DNA from: JAHFPN01 sp963765745
Lineage (GTDB): Bacteria > Pseudomonadota > Alphaproteobacteria > Rhizobiales > Xanthobacteraceae
Reading direction: 5' to 3'
DNA: 64,000 nt
Assembly: GCA_963765745.1 (NCBI GenBank)
Contig: CAVXXM010000003.1
Span: 1,047,533 to 1,111,532 of the forward strand
Shown: piece after piece, positions 1 to 8,970 of the stretch
How the letters are laid out: each line of letters starts with the position of its first letter
Numbering within the stretch: the first letter of the stretch is position 1
Position numbers and translations under genes: made by a program
Notes under the pieces: generated by a model
Seen by the model: the letters and a program-made list of their open reading frames with translations, nothing else
Told to the model about the DNA's origin: nothing
The model's database searches: none

Positions 1-444
1 GAAGTGCGGCCGGACCCGGAGAGTTTCCGCATGGCGCACCGCGCGCCGCCGCCGGAGCCCTACGTGACCGCACGGCCGAGCGCGCCGCCACCCGCGCAGC
101 CCGACTCATTGTTTTCGAACCGGTCGCTGGCTGAATTGCCGCCGTCGCATCTGGCGACGCCTTCAGCGCCGCAGATGCCGCCCGCACGGACAATCCCGGC
201 TCCGGCGCAGCCCGTGGGCGAGCCGCTGAGCCTGATACCGCCAAGGCCCACGCAGGTTCCGGCTCCCGGGTTGCCGCCTCAGCCACCGCAATATACGCGG
301 CCCGGCCTGCGGCCACCGGGATCGATCCCGGCGGCGGGACGTTTCGATCCGCTCGTCACCGGGTCGGTGGATACGCGAAAGTTCTACAGAGACGCGCCGG
401 CGGTGGAGCGCGATCTCCCGGGCGCGACGCCGGGCGAGGATTGA
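1..444 (+). CDS. C-terminal part of a proline-rich protein (5' end outside window)
   Basis: The reading frame is open from the first base, so the true start lies upstream. The visible 147 residues are dominated by Pro, Ala and Arg with PPP and PAP runs. The end is less repetitive and contains LVTGSVDTRKFYRD before a short acidic tail. There is no recognisable catalytic domain or membrane segment in this part. Proline-rich tails of this sort are common on secreted or envelope proteins of Rhizobiales, but nothing seen here fixes a function. It converges on the deaminase gene with only four bases between the stops. Confidence 0.55.
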   Translation, partial: EVRPDPESFRMAHRAPPPEPYVTARPSAPPPAQPDSLFSNRSLAELPPSHLATPSAPQMPPARTIPAPAQPVGEPLSLIPPRPTQVPAPGLPPQPPQYTRPGLRPPGSIPAAGRFDPLVTGSVDTRKFYRDAPAVERDLPGATPGED

Positions 445-448
445 TCGC

Positions 449-868
449 TTAGAGAGAGCGCGGCGGACCCGCGTCGGTGGCGTTCGGCCCGTAGAACATG
501 CGCCCGAGGCGCGCCTCGACCGCGGCGCGCTCGCAGTTCGAACAAGGTCTCGAAGTCGAATACATCACGCAATCGGATAGATCGGCCCGCGCAAGACGCT
601 GCTGCGCATCGCGCATGGCTTCGCGCTCGGCATGCGCGGTCCAGTCGCGCTTGACGACCACGCGGCTCGGGCCGAAGCCCACGATCTCGTCGCCCTTCAC
701 GACCACGGCGCCGTAGGGCTGGTCGCCGGTGCGCTCGGCTTCGGCTTTCATCCTGAAGGCGGCGTCGATGAATTTCTTCGTCCGCTCGCCGGACGCGGCC
801 AAGGCCGGCCCACCGAAGGCGGCACTGGCCAGAATTGCAATCGCGGTGCGGCGGCTGCACGAGCACAT
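449..868 (-). CDS. exported cytidine/deoxycytidylate-type deaminase
   Basis: A 139-aa protein of the zinc-dependent nucleoside/tRNA deaminase superfamily. The catalytic zinc motif is complete: H79-A-E81 in TAHAERE, and P108-C109-x-x-C112 in RPCSNC. Family members hydrolytically deaminate a base or nucleoside, with Glu as proton shuttle. The N-terminus is unusual: a double arginine (SRRTAIA) is followed by a hydrophobic stretch and an ALA-A cleavage site near residue 25, so the enzyme is predicted to be exported, plausibly by Tat because it would fold around zinc first. Most cytidine and guanine deaminases are cytosolic, so the substrate is open. It could be a guanine-deaminase-like enzyme; the superfamily call is safe, the substrate is not. 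Confidence 0.8.
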   Translation of the reverse strand: MCSCSRRTAIAILASAAFGGPALAASGERTKKFIDAAFRMKAEAERTGDQPYGAVVVKGDEIVGFGPSRVVVKRDWTAHAEREAMRDAQQRLARADLSDCVMYSTSRPCSNCERAAVEARLGRMFYGPNATDAGPPRSL

Positions 869-919
869 GAAACAATCGTACCATGATCGGCCGCGAATTG
901 CCGCGCTTAGATACCCGCC

Positions 920-1405
920 TTACCGCTTTCTCGACGCGCTAGCCGATTTCTTTCGCCGCACGCCGCTTCTTCGCTTTTGAATGACTTCGAGCATTTCTTC
1001 CGCGTGACTGCGGAATTCCTGCTGCAGGCGCTCCAGTTCCTCGTCGGCAAATTCCTCGAGGATCGCCAGGCGATTGGGCGCGCCCTTGGTGACGAGGATC
1101 AGTTCCGAGAGCTTGAGCTGGATCGCCAGCGTGTCGCGGTTCTGCGTGTTCTGGATCATGAACACCATAAGGAAAGTGACGATCGTCGTCGAGGTGTTGA
1201 TGACGAGTTGCCAGGTGTCGCTGAAATTGAACAACGGGCCGGTCAGCGCCCACGCGAACACGACGGCACAGGCGATGAGAAACGCCTGCGGCCTCCCGGT
1301 GAGCACCGCCACTTCATGGGCGAAGCGGGTGAAGAGGCCGTGCCTGGCGTGCAGCCCGCCATAGCCGGCCCTGGTGTCATATTGGGCGAGTAGTTTGGTG
1401 GGCAT
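920..1405 (-). CDS. low-affinity iron permease family protein
   Basis: A 161-aa membrane protein matching the small bacterial low-affinity iron permease (Iron_permease) family. Two hydrophobic helices lie at about residues 38-58 and 66-86, with the family-typical stretch NTSTTIVTFLMVFMIQNTQN in the second, followed by a charged cytoplasmic tail rich in Glu and Lys (ELERLQQEF, GVRRKK). The yeast Fet4 relation gives the family name; bacterial members are rarely tested for transport, so the substrate is inferred only. It stands alone between the deaminase and a palindromic repeat, with no visible Fur box. Confidence 0.75.
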   Translation of the reverse strand: MPTKLLAQYDTRAGYGGLHARHGLFTRFAHEVAVLTGRPQAFLIACAVVFAWALTGPLFNFSDTWQLVINTSTTIVTFLMVFMIQNTQNRDTLAIQLKLSELILVTKGAPNRLAILEEFADEELERLQQEFRSHAEEMLEVIQKRRSGVRRKKSASASRKR

Positions 1406-1499
1406 GGCAAAGCACCTCCGCGCTTCCGGGAATGGGGGGACGCAGCTCGGAACTGTACGCGAGATCGATTACGCTAGGCCGGCGCGTTAGCGTCTAGTT

Positions 1500-1610
1500 C
1501 CGTCATGCCCGGGCTTGACCCGGGCATCCCGCGGACTCTACGGGCAAGGCACTGCCCAGTCCGCAACTTCGAATCGGGTATCCGCTCGGGACAAGCCCGG
1601 CAATGACGGC
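1500..1610. repeat. dispersed palindromic intergenic repeat
   Basis: The segment begins with GTCATGCCCGGGCTTGACCC and ends with GGGACAAGCCCGGCAATGAC, which is an approximate reverse complement of the beginning. The GGGCTTG(A/T)CCC core is typical of intergenic repeats scattered in alphaproteobacterial genomes. It lies between the stop of cimA and the upstream region of the iron-permease gene, and could fold into a large imperfect hairpin in RNA. Confidence 0.6.
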
Positions 1611-1613
1611 GAG

Positions 1614-3210
1614 TTACGCCGGCGCGTTGCTTTTCAGCAACTTCCAGGTGATCGAGTCGACCAGCGCCTGGAACGAGGCGTCGATGATGTTGGGCGACAC
1701 GCCCACCGTGGTCCAGCGGTCGCCGGTCTCGTCCACGGATTCGATCAGCACGCGCGTCACCGCGCCGGTGCCGCCATCGAGGATACGCACGCGGTAATCG
1801 GTGAGCTGTAGGCCGGAGATATAAGGCTGGTAGCGGCCGAGGTCCTTGCGCAGCGCCACGTCCAGCGCGTTGACCGGGCCGTTGCCCTCGGCGGCTGAGA
1901 TCAGGATTTCGCCGTGCACGCGCACTTTCACCGTGGCCTCGGCCACGGTGGTGACCTCGCCCTTGGCGTTGTAGCGGCGCTCCACGTTCACGCTGAAGTT
2001 CTCGACGTCGAAATATTCCGGCACCTTGCCGAGCATGCGCCGCGCCAGCAGCGCAAACGAGGCGTCGGCCGCCTCATAGGCATAGCCCTGGGCTTCGCGC
2101 GTCTTCACTTCTTCGAGCAGCCGCGCGATGCGCGGATCGTCCTTCTCGACCTTGATGCCGAGCCGCTCGAGCTCGGCGATCACGTTCGACTTGCCGGATT
2201 GATCCGACACCAGCAGCTTGCGCCGGTTGCCGACCGCCTCGGGCGCGACGTGCTCGTAGGTGTTGGGGTCCTTCAGGATCGCCGAGGCGTGAATGCCGGT
2301 CTTGGTGGTGAAGGCGGCGTCACCCACATAAGCCGCGTGCTTGTCGGGCGCGCGGTTCAGCATCTCATCCAAGGTGTGAGCGACCTTGGAAAGCTCCTTA
2401 AGCGCGCCCTCTTTCACGTTGATTTCGAATCGATTTGCGAACTCGGGCTTGAGCATCAGCGTCGGGATGATCGAGCACAGATTGGCGTTGCCGCAGCGCT
2501 CGCCCACGCCGTTCAAGGTGCCCTGGATCTGGCGCGCGCCGGCGCGCACGGCGGCGAGCGAATTGGCCACCGCCTGCTCGGTGTCGTTATGGGCATGGAT
2601 GCCGACGTGGGAGCCGGGGATGGTCTTGGTCACTTCGCGGACGATTTCCTCGACCTCGTGGGGCAGCGTGCCGCCATTGGTGTCGCACAGCACGACCCAG
2701 CGCGCGCCGGCGTCATAGGCGGCCTTGGCGCAGCGTGAGCGCGTATTCCTTGTTGTCCTTGTAGCCGTCGAAGAAGTGCTCGCAATCGAGCATGACCTCG
2801 CGGCCGGCGGCCTTGGCGGCGGCGACGCTCTCGCGGATCGAGACGAGGTTGTCCTCGAGCGGAATTTCGAGCGCGACGCGGACCTGATAGGCCGAGCTTT
2901 TCGCGACGAAACAGATGGCGTCGGCCTTGGCGGCGAGCGTGGCGGCGAGGCCCGGATCGTTCGAGGCGGAGCGGCCGGCCCGCTTGGTCATGCCGAAGGC
3001 GGTGAACTTCGATTTGGTGTCGCGCTTTTCGGAAAACAGCGCGGTGTCGGTCGGGTTGGCGCCCGGATAGCCGCCCTCGATGTAATCGACGCCGAGGCGG
3101 TCGAGCAGCCGCATGACCGAGAGCTTGTCGGCGAGCGTGAAATCGACGCCCTGCCCCTGCGCGCCGTCGCGCAGCGTGGTGTCGAAGAGATAGAGATGTT
3201 CTTTGGTCAT
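1614..3210 (-). CDS. cimA: citramalate synthase CimA (frameshifted)
   Basis: Citramalate synthase condenses pyruvate and acetyl-CoA to (R)-citramalate for isoleucine synthesis. The N-terminal part has the LeuA/HMGL signature FDTTLRDGAQ and metal-binding segments (CDTNGG, HAHND). The C-terminal third is the LeuA-type allosteric domain. Total length, about 532 residues, is normal. The frame breaks near 2730: EYALTL runs into a stop, but dropping one C continues as AKAAYDAGARW and then the HMGL core, so a single-base insertion explains it. The ATG at 3210 is preferred over an upstream TTG because it sits directly after the stop of the small membrane ORF. Isopropylmalate synthase is excluded by the CimA-type RDGAQGQGVDF start. 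Confidence 0.9.
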
Positions 3211-3212
3211 GG

Positions 3213-3338
3213 TCAAACCGAGATCACGCCGAACAGATAGAGCGCAACGAGAACCGCGAGCACTAGCACGGCAATCTTAAGCGCGAGGTAAGCGAGCCAA
3301 TGGCGCGGAAACGGCGTTTCCGGGGGCTGGATTTTCAT
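3213..3338 (-). CDS. 41-aa single-pass membrane protein between cysS and cimA
   Basis: A short frame of 41 residues: a polar N-terminus (MKIQPPETPFPRHW), then one hydrophobic helix of about 25 residues (LAYLALKIAVLVLAV and on), ending FGVISV. Its ATG overlaps the cysS stop as ATGA, and its stop (TGA) is followed two bases later by the cimA ATG. This arrangement suggests translational coupling of three genes. There is no homology evidence available here. Coding status rests on tight packing and clean membrane topology, so a leader or accessory role is only a guess. Confidence 0.6.
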   Translation of the reverse strand: MKIQPPETPFPRHWLAYLALKIAVLVLAVLVALYLFGVISV

Positions 3339-4764
3339 CGCGCGACCTCCCAGGTGGTGGTGCCGTCCTTCTTGTCGTGCAGCACGACGCCCATCTTTGC
3401 GAGTTCGTCGCGGATGCGGTCGGATTCTTTGAAGTTCTTTGCTTTGCGGGCGGCATTACGAGCATCGACAAGCGCTTTGACCCTGCGTCGTCTAAATTCT
3501 GTCCGGCATTCGCTCGCCCAACTTGCTCGCCGATATCAGCAAAAAGCCGACCACGACTTGAGCGCATTGCGAACAGATGCCAACAAATCTTGCCTGCCTG
3601 GTGCAATTCCTGCGCGGCAGAAAGATCTCGCTTTTCTCGCCTTCGCTGCGAGCTTATGCATTTCGCGCAATTGCCATCGGCGTGTTGAGATCATCCTCAA
3701 GAGCAGCAATAAAGTCTTTTGGAGGCGGGTTGTCCGAATTGAACGATGTTTGATGTCGATGCAGAACATTCGCCCAATGTCTCAAGCGTTTGCTCAGCTT
3801 CTTCCAACGATCGCACAGTCCAATCGATAGGCTGTCGATAGTGAGTTCGTAGCATCGCGAGACGAAGCACAGCACCTTCCCAACTCCTGCCGCCAAAATT
3901 TCGACTAGCGACTAGTTCACTGATCGTGACGACATTTCCCATCCGACTTCGCCATCTTCTCGCCCTTCCATCTGCACGAAGCCGTTGTGCATCCAGACTT
4001 TCGCCAGCGGCGCGCCGCCGTGCACGCACTCGGATTGCGCGATTTCGTTCTCGTGATGGGGGAAGACGAGATCGATGCCGCCGCCGTGGATGTCGAAGGT
4101 CGGTCCCGAGCAGAGCCTCGCCCATCGCCGAGCATTCGACGTGCCAGCCCGGCCGGCCGCGGCCCCACGGGCTGTCCCAGCCGGGAAGCTCAGGGGTCGA
4201 AGGCTTCCACAGCACGAAATCCATCGGGTTCTTTTTGTACGGCGCGACTTCGACCCGCGCGCCGGCGATCATTTCATCGACGGAGCGGTTCGAAAGTTTG
4301 CCGTAGTCGCGCTTGGACGAGACGTCGAAAAGAACATGACCCTCGGCCGGATAGGCATGTCCGGTCGCGATCAGCGCCTCAATCATCTTGATCATCGGCG
4401 CGATGTACTCGGTCGCGCGCGGCTCGTGCGTCGGCTCAAGGCAGCCAAGCGCTTTCACGTCTTCCTTGAACCACTCGTACGTCGTCTTGGTCAGATCGCC
4501 GATGGAAATTCCGCGCTCGGCCGCGCGCGCGTTGATCTTGTCGTCCACGTCGGTGATGTTGCGCACATACGTGACGTGCTCCGCGCCATAGAGATGCCGC
4601 AGCAGCCGGAACAGCACGTCGAACACGATCACCGGCCGCGCATTGCCGATGTGCGCGCGGTCGTAGACCGTCGGCCCGCACACGTACATGCGCACGCGCG
4701 CGGGATCGAGAGGCCGGAAGACCTCCTTGGTGCGCGTCAGCGTGTTGTAGAGCTTGAGCTCCAT
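3335..4764 (-). CDS. cysS: cysteinyl-tRNA synthetase (multiple frameshifts)
   Basis: Class I aminoacyl-tRNA synthetase charging tRNA-Cys. The N-terminus shows CGPTVYDRAHIGN (HIGH motif) and later EGEKMAKSDG (KMSKS motif). The end is DRIRDELAKMG followed by HDKKDG and TTWEVAR. Between these the frame changes at least five times: near 4103, 3964 (GGG run), 3936 (AAA run), then around 3780, 3690, 3600 and 3495. Readable family pieces appear in all three minus frames, such as FIAALEDDLNTPMAIA and LGERMPDRI. The overall span of about 476 codons matches a normal CysS. Since the enzyme is essential, this may be poor consensus sequence; a dead copy with a functional one elsewhere is the alternative. 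Confidence 0.85.
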
Positions 4765-5019
4765 GAACGTCCCTTGCCCGCGGGCCGGAACGTCGATCTC
4801 TGAATTTTGAGAAAAACGGCCCCGCCCGCGCCCTCTAGGCGCAGATAATCTCGCGGCAAATGCCGAAGAAACGGTTGAAGGTGGCCGTCATGGGGCCACC
4901 ATGCCGGGCGGGCCGCGGCGCCGTCAAGGGCCGCTGGCCCTGTCATTGCATCGTTAACGGCCTGTCAACGACGCGGGAGCAAGCTCCGGGTGGGGAATTT
5001 CCGTTTCGGGGACCAATCC

Positions 5020-5328
5020 ATGATCGCCATTCGTATTGCCGCGTTCGCCGTCGTGCTCGCGCTCGCGACGCCGGCCCAGGCCGAGACCCAGACTTTCCTG
5101 ATCGACAGTTCCGACGGCTACGGCATCGACCGCTGCCTCGCCGCCGGCGAAGCGTGCGGCCGCGCGGCGGCGACCGCGCTGTGCCGCGCCAATGCGTTCG
5201 CCAGCGCCGTCGATTACGGCCGCATGGAACCGACCGAGATCACCGGGACGTTGCCGGGCGGGCTGCCGCTCAAAGTCTGCCAAGGACCGTCCTGCCCGGT
5301 GAAAGTCGCCATCACCTGCACGCGCTGA
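5020..5328 (+). CDS. small exported protein, unknown function
   Basis: A 102-aa protein with a clear Sec signal peptide (MIAIRIAAFAVVLALATPAQAE) and a mature domain of about 80 residues with several cysteines (DRCL, GEACGR, ALCRAN, KVCQGPSC, ITC), which could form disulfides in the periplasm. The ATG at 5020 follows GGGGACC at a good distance, and it begins exactly at the signal peptide, so it is preferred over an in-frame ATG 30 bases upstream. I do not recognise the family. It converges with the VOC gene. Confidence 0.7.
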   Translation: MIAIRIAAFAVVLALATPAQAETQTFLIDSSDGYGIDRCLAAGEACGRAAATALCRANAFASAVDYGRMEPTEITGTLPGGLPLKVCQGPSCPVKVAITCTR

Positions 5329-5338
5329 CGCGCGCCGC

Positions 5339-5743
5339 TCACGCGGCCGGCTGCGGCCGCTTGTGGCAGACGACGCAAATCTTGTTGCCTTCCGGATCGA
5401 GCACGTACGCGCCGTAATAGTTGCGGTGATAGTGCGGCCTGAGGCCGGGCGCGCCTGAATCCGTGCCGCCGTTCGCCAGCGCCGCCGCGTGGAAAGCATC
5501 GACCTTCCCGCGCTCCGGCACCTCGAAGGCGATGGTGACGCCGTTGCCGCGCGCGGCCGGCTTGCCGTCGAGCGGCTTCAGCACCCAGAATTGCGGCGGC
5601 CGCGGCGGATTGGCCGAATAGCCGAGCGCGCCGACGCCCTCGTTCTCGAAAAAGCGCGCGAGGCCGAGCAGCGGCAGCACCGCGTCGTAGAATTTCCTGG
5701 CGCGGGCGAAATCGCTGGCGCCGACGGTGACGTGGCTGAACAT
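5339..5743 (-). CDS. VOC (glyoxalase/dioxygenase) family protein
   Basis: A 134-aa vicinal-oxygen-chelate fold protein. It begins MFSHVTVGASDFARARKFYD, the usual first beta-alpha unit, and ends with the second metal-site strand YYGAYVLDPEGNKICVVCH. One such domain normally dimerises to form a metal site. The function could be lactoylglutathione-lyase-like or a resistance-type VOC protein; length and motifs do not separate these. It stands alone, with the TorF-type porin gene further upstream in the same orientation. Confidence 0.8.
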   Translation of the reverse strand: MFSHVTVGASDFARARKFYDAVLPLLGLARFFENEGVGALGYSANPPRPPQFWVLKPLDGKPAARGNGVTIAFEVPERGKVDAFHAAALANGGTDSGAPGLRPHYHRNYYGAYVLDPEGNKICVVCHKRPQPAA

Positions 5744-5787
5744 GGGCGGACCCTCCGGGTGCGGAGGATAGCGCGATTTCGCGTCTC

Positions 5788-5822
5788 TAAAAACGAAACG
5801 GGCGGCGCTTGAGGCGCCGCCC
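5788..5822 (-). terminator. Rho-independent terminator of the TorF-type porin gene
   Basis: A perfect 9-bp stem GGGCGGCGC / GCGCCGCCC (5800-5808 with 5814-5822) and loop TTGAG. Read on the minus strand it is followed by a T-rich stretch (complement of AAAAACGAAAC, 5789-5799). It lies 26 bases past the porin stop codon. Confidence 0.85.
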
Positions 5823-5847
5823 GATCTAGAAGACTCGAAGCCTGGGC

Positions 5848-6768
5848 CTACTTGAGCGCCGAGAGCGTCGTGTCGAACTTGAGCGCGACGATGAAGGCGT
5901 TACCGCACCACTTGTTGGACGGATTGCCGACGGCGCTCAGGAGGAAGCTCGTGCAGGTCAAGACGCTCATGTCGTTCGCATGATAGCGGAAATCGAGAGT
6001 GAGCGTCTTCCACGTGATGGCAAGTCCGACGTTGCCGTAACTGTAGCTCGGGTCGGTGTATCCGAATCCGAGAGCGGTAAAGCCCGAGCTGGCGATCCAC
6101 CAATGACCCAATTCGCCGGAGATGTAGGAGCCGAAATCACCCGACTTCCACGGCGTCACCCACTTGGCGGTGATGGAGGCATAGGTTGCCGGCGCCTTGT
6201 TCGAAAAACCCAAGAACGCGAAGGTCTGGCTGTAGTTCAGCAAGTCGGGCGTGTAGAAGACGTTCACGCCAACATTGAGGTCCGGCGTGATGTTGTAGCC
6301 GGCCTTGACGCCGAATTCCCAGAAGTCGCTGTTGTTGGTGAAGCCGTTGAAGACCTCGTTCGGGTAGTAATAATAGATGAACCCGAGATCGAGCGTGAAA
6401 GCGCCCCAGGTGTTGCGCCAGCCGCCGGTGATGTCGATCTCGGCCGACGGGTTGGTGAAGAAGTACGGCGCGCCGGGTCCCGGCCAATTGACCCGCAGGC
6501 CGGCAAGGCCGGCGTAAAACTGGCCCATGTTGGCGGGATTGAACTGAAGCTCGGCATAGGCGCCGAACGAAACCTCGCCGTTCGACTGCGATACGCCGCG
6601 GAAATTGTAATCGGACATGACCGCCGCGCCGAAGGCCAGGTCCCAAAGCGGCGTCGCCGGCGCGGGTGCGGGCCGCGCCTTCAGCGCGGGCGCGTCGGCG
6701 GCGAGCGCTGCGCCCGACAAGAATGCGGCGGCGCCGATGCCCAGTAGCAGTCCCTTCACGTTCTTCAT
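5848..6768 (-). CDS. TorF-family putative outer membrane porin
   Basis: A 306-aa outer-membrane beta-barrel protein of the TorF-type family. The signal peptide is MKNVKGLLLGIGAAAFLSGA with ALAAD cleavage, followed by an Ala/Pro-rich linker and the family opening WDLAFGAAVMSDYNFRGVSQ. Alternating aromatic strands follow (GGWRNTWGAFTLDLGFIYYY, SYGNVGLAITWKTLTLDFRY). The ATG at 6768 is chosen because AAGGGGACGGCA sits just before it; upstream in-frame starts would place extra residues before the signal peptide. The transported substrate is unknown. A strong terminator follows. Confidence 0.85.
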   Translation of the reverse strand: MKNVKGLLLGIGAAAFLSGAALAADAPALKARPAPAPATPLWDLAFGAAVMSDYNFRGVSQSNGEVSFGAYAELQFNPANMGQFYAGLAGLRVNWPGPGAPYFFTNPSAEIDITGGWRNTWGAFTLDLGFIYYYYPNEVFNGFTNNSDFWEFGVKAGYNITPDLNVGVNVFYTPDLLNYSQTFAFLGFSNKAPATYASITAKWVTPWKSGDFGSYISGELGHWWIASSGFTALGFGYTDPSYSYGNVGLAITWKTLTLDFRYHANDMSVLTCTSFLLSAVGNPSNKWCGNAFIVALKFDTTLSALK

Positions 6769-7077
6769 TGCCGTCCCCTTCATCGATGACCCCAGAACCG
6801 ATATCCCCTTGCGGGAACGAGGCATGACGATCACAAAATCAAGCGATTCGCGCCGACGCCCCGTCTTCGTTCGCAGCAAATCGCATGAGGGTTTCGGCGG
6901 CAATGTCACAATATCGGCAAGCTGCCTAAGTCGTGGGCAAACAGGCCCTTAGACCGGTTTTCCCATGAGGTTCTCGACCGGCGTGACAAAAATGGCACAG
7001 CTGCGAATGTTTACCGCGGGCCGGCAGGGCCGTACGAACGGCCGGCACTGGTCACGGCTAGTACTGGTCGAGGTCCG
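6769..7077. other. intergenic region between divergent porin and maiA genes
   Basis: About 310 bases with no credible gene. It must contain the promoters of both flanking genes. Just before maiA is a GC-rich stretch with short inverted repeats (GGCCGTACGAACGGCC near 7027-7042). No clear -35/-10 pair or known operator was found. Confidence 0.5.
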
Positions 7078-7707
7078 ATGAAGCTCTATTCCTTCTTCCG
7101 CTCGTCGGCGGCGTTCCGGGTGCGCATCGCGCTTGGCCTGAAAGGGCTGCCATACGAGACGGTGCCGATCCACCTCACCCGGGGCGAGCACCGCGCCGAG
7201 GCCTTCCGCGGCGTGAACCCGCAACGGCGCCTGCCCGCGCTCGTGCTCGACGACGGCACGGTGCTGATCCAGTCGCTCGCCATCATCGAGTATCTCGACG
7301 AGCTCCATCCGCAGCCCCCGCTTCTGCCGGCCGATCCGGTGGCGCGGGCCAAGGCGCGGGCGGTCGCCGGCATCATCGGTTCCGACATCCATCCGGTGAA
7401 CAATTCGGGCGTGCTCAAGGAGCTGCGCAGCCGGTTCAAGGCCGACGAGGCCCAGATCAACGCCTGGATCGCGCACTGGATTTTGGAGGGCTTCGCGGCG
7501 GTCGAGGCCTTGATCGAGCCCGGGCCCTTCGCGTTCGGATCGGCACCTGGTGTCGCCGACATTTGCATCGTCCCCCAGGTCCACAACGCCCGCCGGTTCA
7601 AGGTTCCGCTCGACGAATTCCCCAGGATCGCGGCCGTGGACGCCGCGGCGCGGGTGCTTCCGGCCTTCGCCGCTGCATTTCCGGAAGCGCAACCGGATGC
7701 GGAATGA
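7078..7707 (+). CDS. maiA: maleylacetoacetate isomerase (zeta-class GST)
   Basis: A 209-aa zeta-class glutathione transferase that isomerises maleylacetoacetate to fumarylacetoacetate in tyrosine/homogentisate breakdown. The N-terminal thioredoxin-fold domain carries FFRSSAAFRVRIALGLKGL, equivalent to the zeta-class SSCSxRVRIAL signature, and VNPQRRLPALVLDDG for glutathione binding. The C-terminal helical domain includes VADICIVPQVHNARRF. In the signature, Cys is replaced by Ala in SSAAF, so the usual active-site Cys is absent. Partner genes hmgA and fahA are not in the window, so the pathway role is inferred from family alone. Confidence 0.85.
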   Translation: MKLYSFFRSSAAFRVRIALGLKGLPYETVPIHLTRGEHRAEAFRGVNPQRRLPALVLDDGTVLIQSLAIIEYLDELHPQPPLLPADPVARAKARAVAGIIGSDIHPVNNSGVLKELRSRFKADEAQINAWIAHWILEGFAAVEALIEPGPFAFGSAPGVADICIVPQVHNARRFKVPLDEFPRIAAVDAAARVLPAFAAAFPEAQPDAE

Positions 7708-7782
7708 GCCTCGAGCCTCCCGTCCACACTTCGGTCACGTTTTGCTAGGCTCTATCGACGAACGGCAATGGAATCAGGGCCC

Positions 7783-8967
7783 ATGAACGCCTCACGCGCG
7801 ATCGGACTCGCCATGGCGTGCCTCGTTGCGCTGTTCGGCGCGGCAAGCGCGCAGCCGCTTCCGCCCGGCTCGATACCGGGCGCACCGCCGCCAGGCGTAC
7901 GCGTCCCGCAGCCCGTGTTCCCCAATACGCCGACAGCTCAGGGCAATCCGATCTGTGTGCGGCTCGAGACCGCGCTGAAGCAACTCGACGTGCCGGTGGG
8001 CGGCGACCCGGATGTGCTCCGGCGCTACGACGAGTCGATCAACCGGCAGCGTGTCGAGCTCGATCAGGCGATCATGCAGGGCCGCCGTCTGGGCTGCGAT
8101 TCTCGCGGCGGCTTCTTTCTGTTCGGCAGCCTGCAGCGGCCGCCGCAATGCGACCAGCTCAACGGCCGCATCGTTCAGATGCGCAACAACGTCGATCGAA
8201 TGCTGGGCGAGGTCGAGCGTCTGCGCGGCAGCGATACCGGCCGCGACGCGCAGCGGCGCCAGCTCGTGGCCACGCTCGCGCAGAATAATTGCGGTCCGCA
8301 GTATCGTACGGCCGCGGCGCCGCAGCAGCCACAGCGCCCGCGCACCCTTTTCGAGTCGCTGTTCGGCGGCCCGCTGCGCGAAGAAGCTTCGCCCGACGCC
8401 GATCCGCTGCAAATGCCGCTGTCCGGCGCTTTCCGCACGGTTTGCGTGCGCACCTGCGACGGCTTCTTCTTCCCGATCTCCTACGCGACGACGCAAGCGA
8501 AATTCGGCGAGGACGAGCAAGCGTGCAGGCGGCTCTGCCCCGCGGCCGTGACCGAGCTCTATTACCACCGCAATCCGGGCGAGGAGATTGAGCAGGCAGT
8601 GTCGACTCAGGGCGCGCTCTACATGTCGCTGCCTACCGCGTTCAAATATCGCCAGGCGGTCGATCCGGCCTGTTCGTGCCGCGGCCCGGGACAAACCTGG
8701 AGCGAGGCGCTCACCGGACGGCAAGATGCGACCTTGCAGCCGGGTGACATCGTCGTGACCGAAGAGCAAGCGCGAAAGATGTCGCAGCCGAAGACAGCGG
8801 CGCCACAAAAGGCGACCAAGGGCCCGCGTGGCAAGCAGCCCGCGACGCCGGAACAGCCGGCAATAGTGGAGCGTACACCGCCGCCGCCATCCCCGGCGCC
8901 CGCGGTGGCGCCGACCGGCGAGCGCAAGGTGCGCGTGGTCGGCCCGCAATTCTATCCGGTTCGATAA
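7783..8967 (+). CDS. DUF2865 domain exported protein
   Basis: A 394-aa secreted protein with a signal peptide (MNASRAIGLAMACLVALFGA, cleavage near SAQ) and a Pro-rich linker. A helical central segment (LRRYDESINRQRVELDQAI) follows. The DUF2865 domain at about residues 210-310 shows RTVCVRTCDGFFFPISYATT, then CRRLCPAAVTELYYH and DPACSCRG, with conserved cysteine pairs. The tail is low-complexity Pro/Lys. Start 7783 is preferred over an ATG 15 bases upstream because it begins the signal peptide directly. The family is widespread in Hyphomicrobiales and has no known function. It converges on nadE with three bases between stops. Confidence 0.85.
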   Translation: MNASRAIGLAMACLVALFGAASAQPLPPGSIPGAPPPGVRVPQPVFPNTPTAQGNPICVRLETALKQLDVPVGGDPDVLRRYDESINRQRVELDQAIMQGRRLGCDSRGGFFLFGSLQRPPQCDQLNGRIVQMRNNVDRMLGEVERLRGSDTGRDAQRRQLVATLAQNNCGPQYRTAAAPQQPQRPRTLFESLFGGPLREEASPDADPLQMPLSGAFRTVCVRTCDGFFFPISYATTQAKFGEDEQACRRLCPAAVTELYYHRNPGEEIEQAVSTQGALYMSLPTAFKYRQAVDPACSCRGPGQTWSEALTGRQDATLQPGDIVVTEEQARKMSQPKTAAPQKATKGPRGKQPATPEQPAIVERTPPPPSPAPAVAPTGERKVRVVGPQFYPVR

Positions 8968-8970
8968 AGA

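Noticed and set aside
4737..4946. 69-codon ORF upstream of cysS
   Set aside because: Low-complexity Pro/Arg sequence over the cysS promoter region, without start signal or domain.
4952..4967. CtrA-like box TTAACGGCCTGTCAA upstream of the small exported protein gene
   Set aside because: It differs from TTAA-N7-TTAA by one base, but such near matches are expected by chance in 64 kb and the gene has no cell-cycle link.
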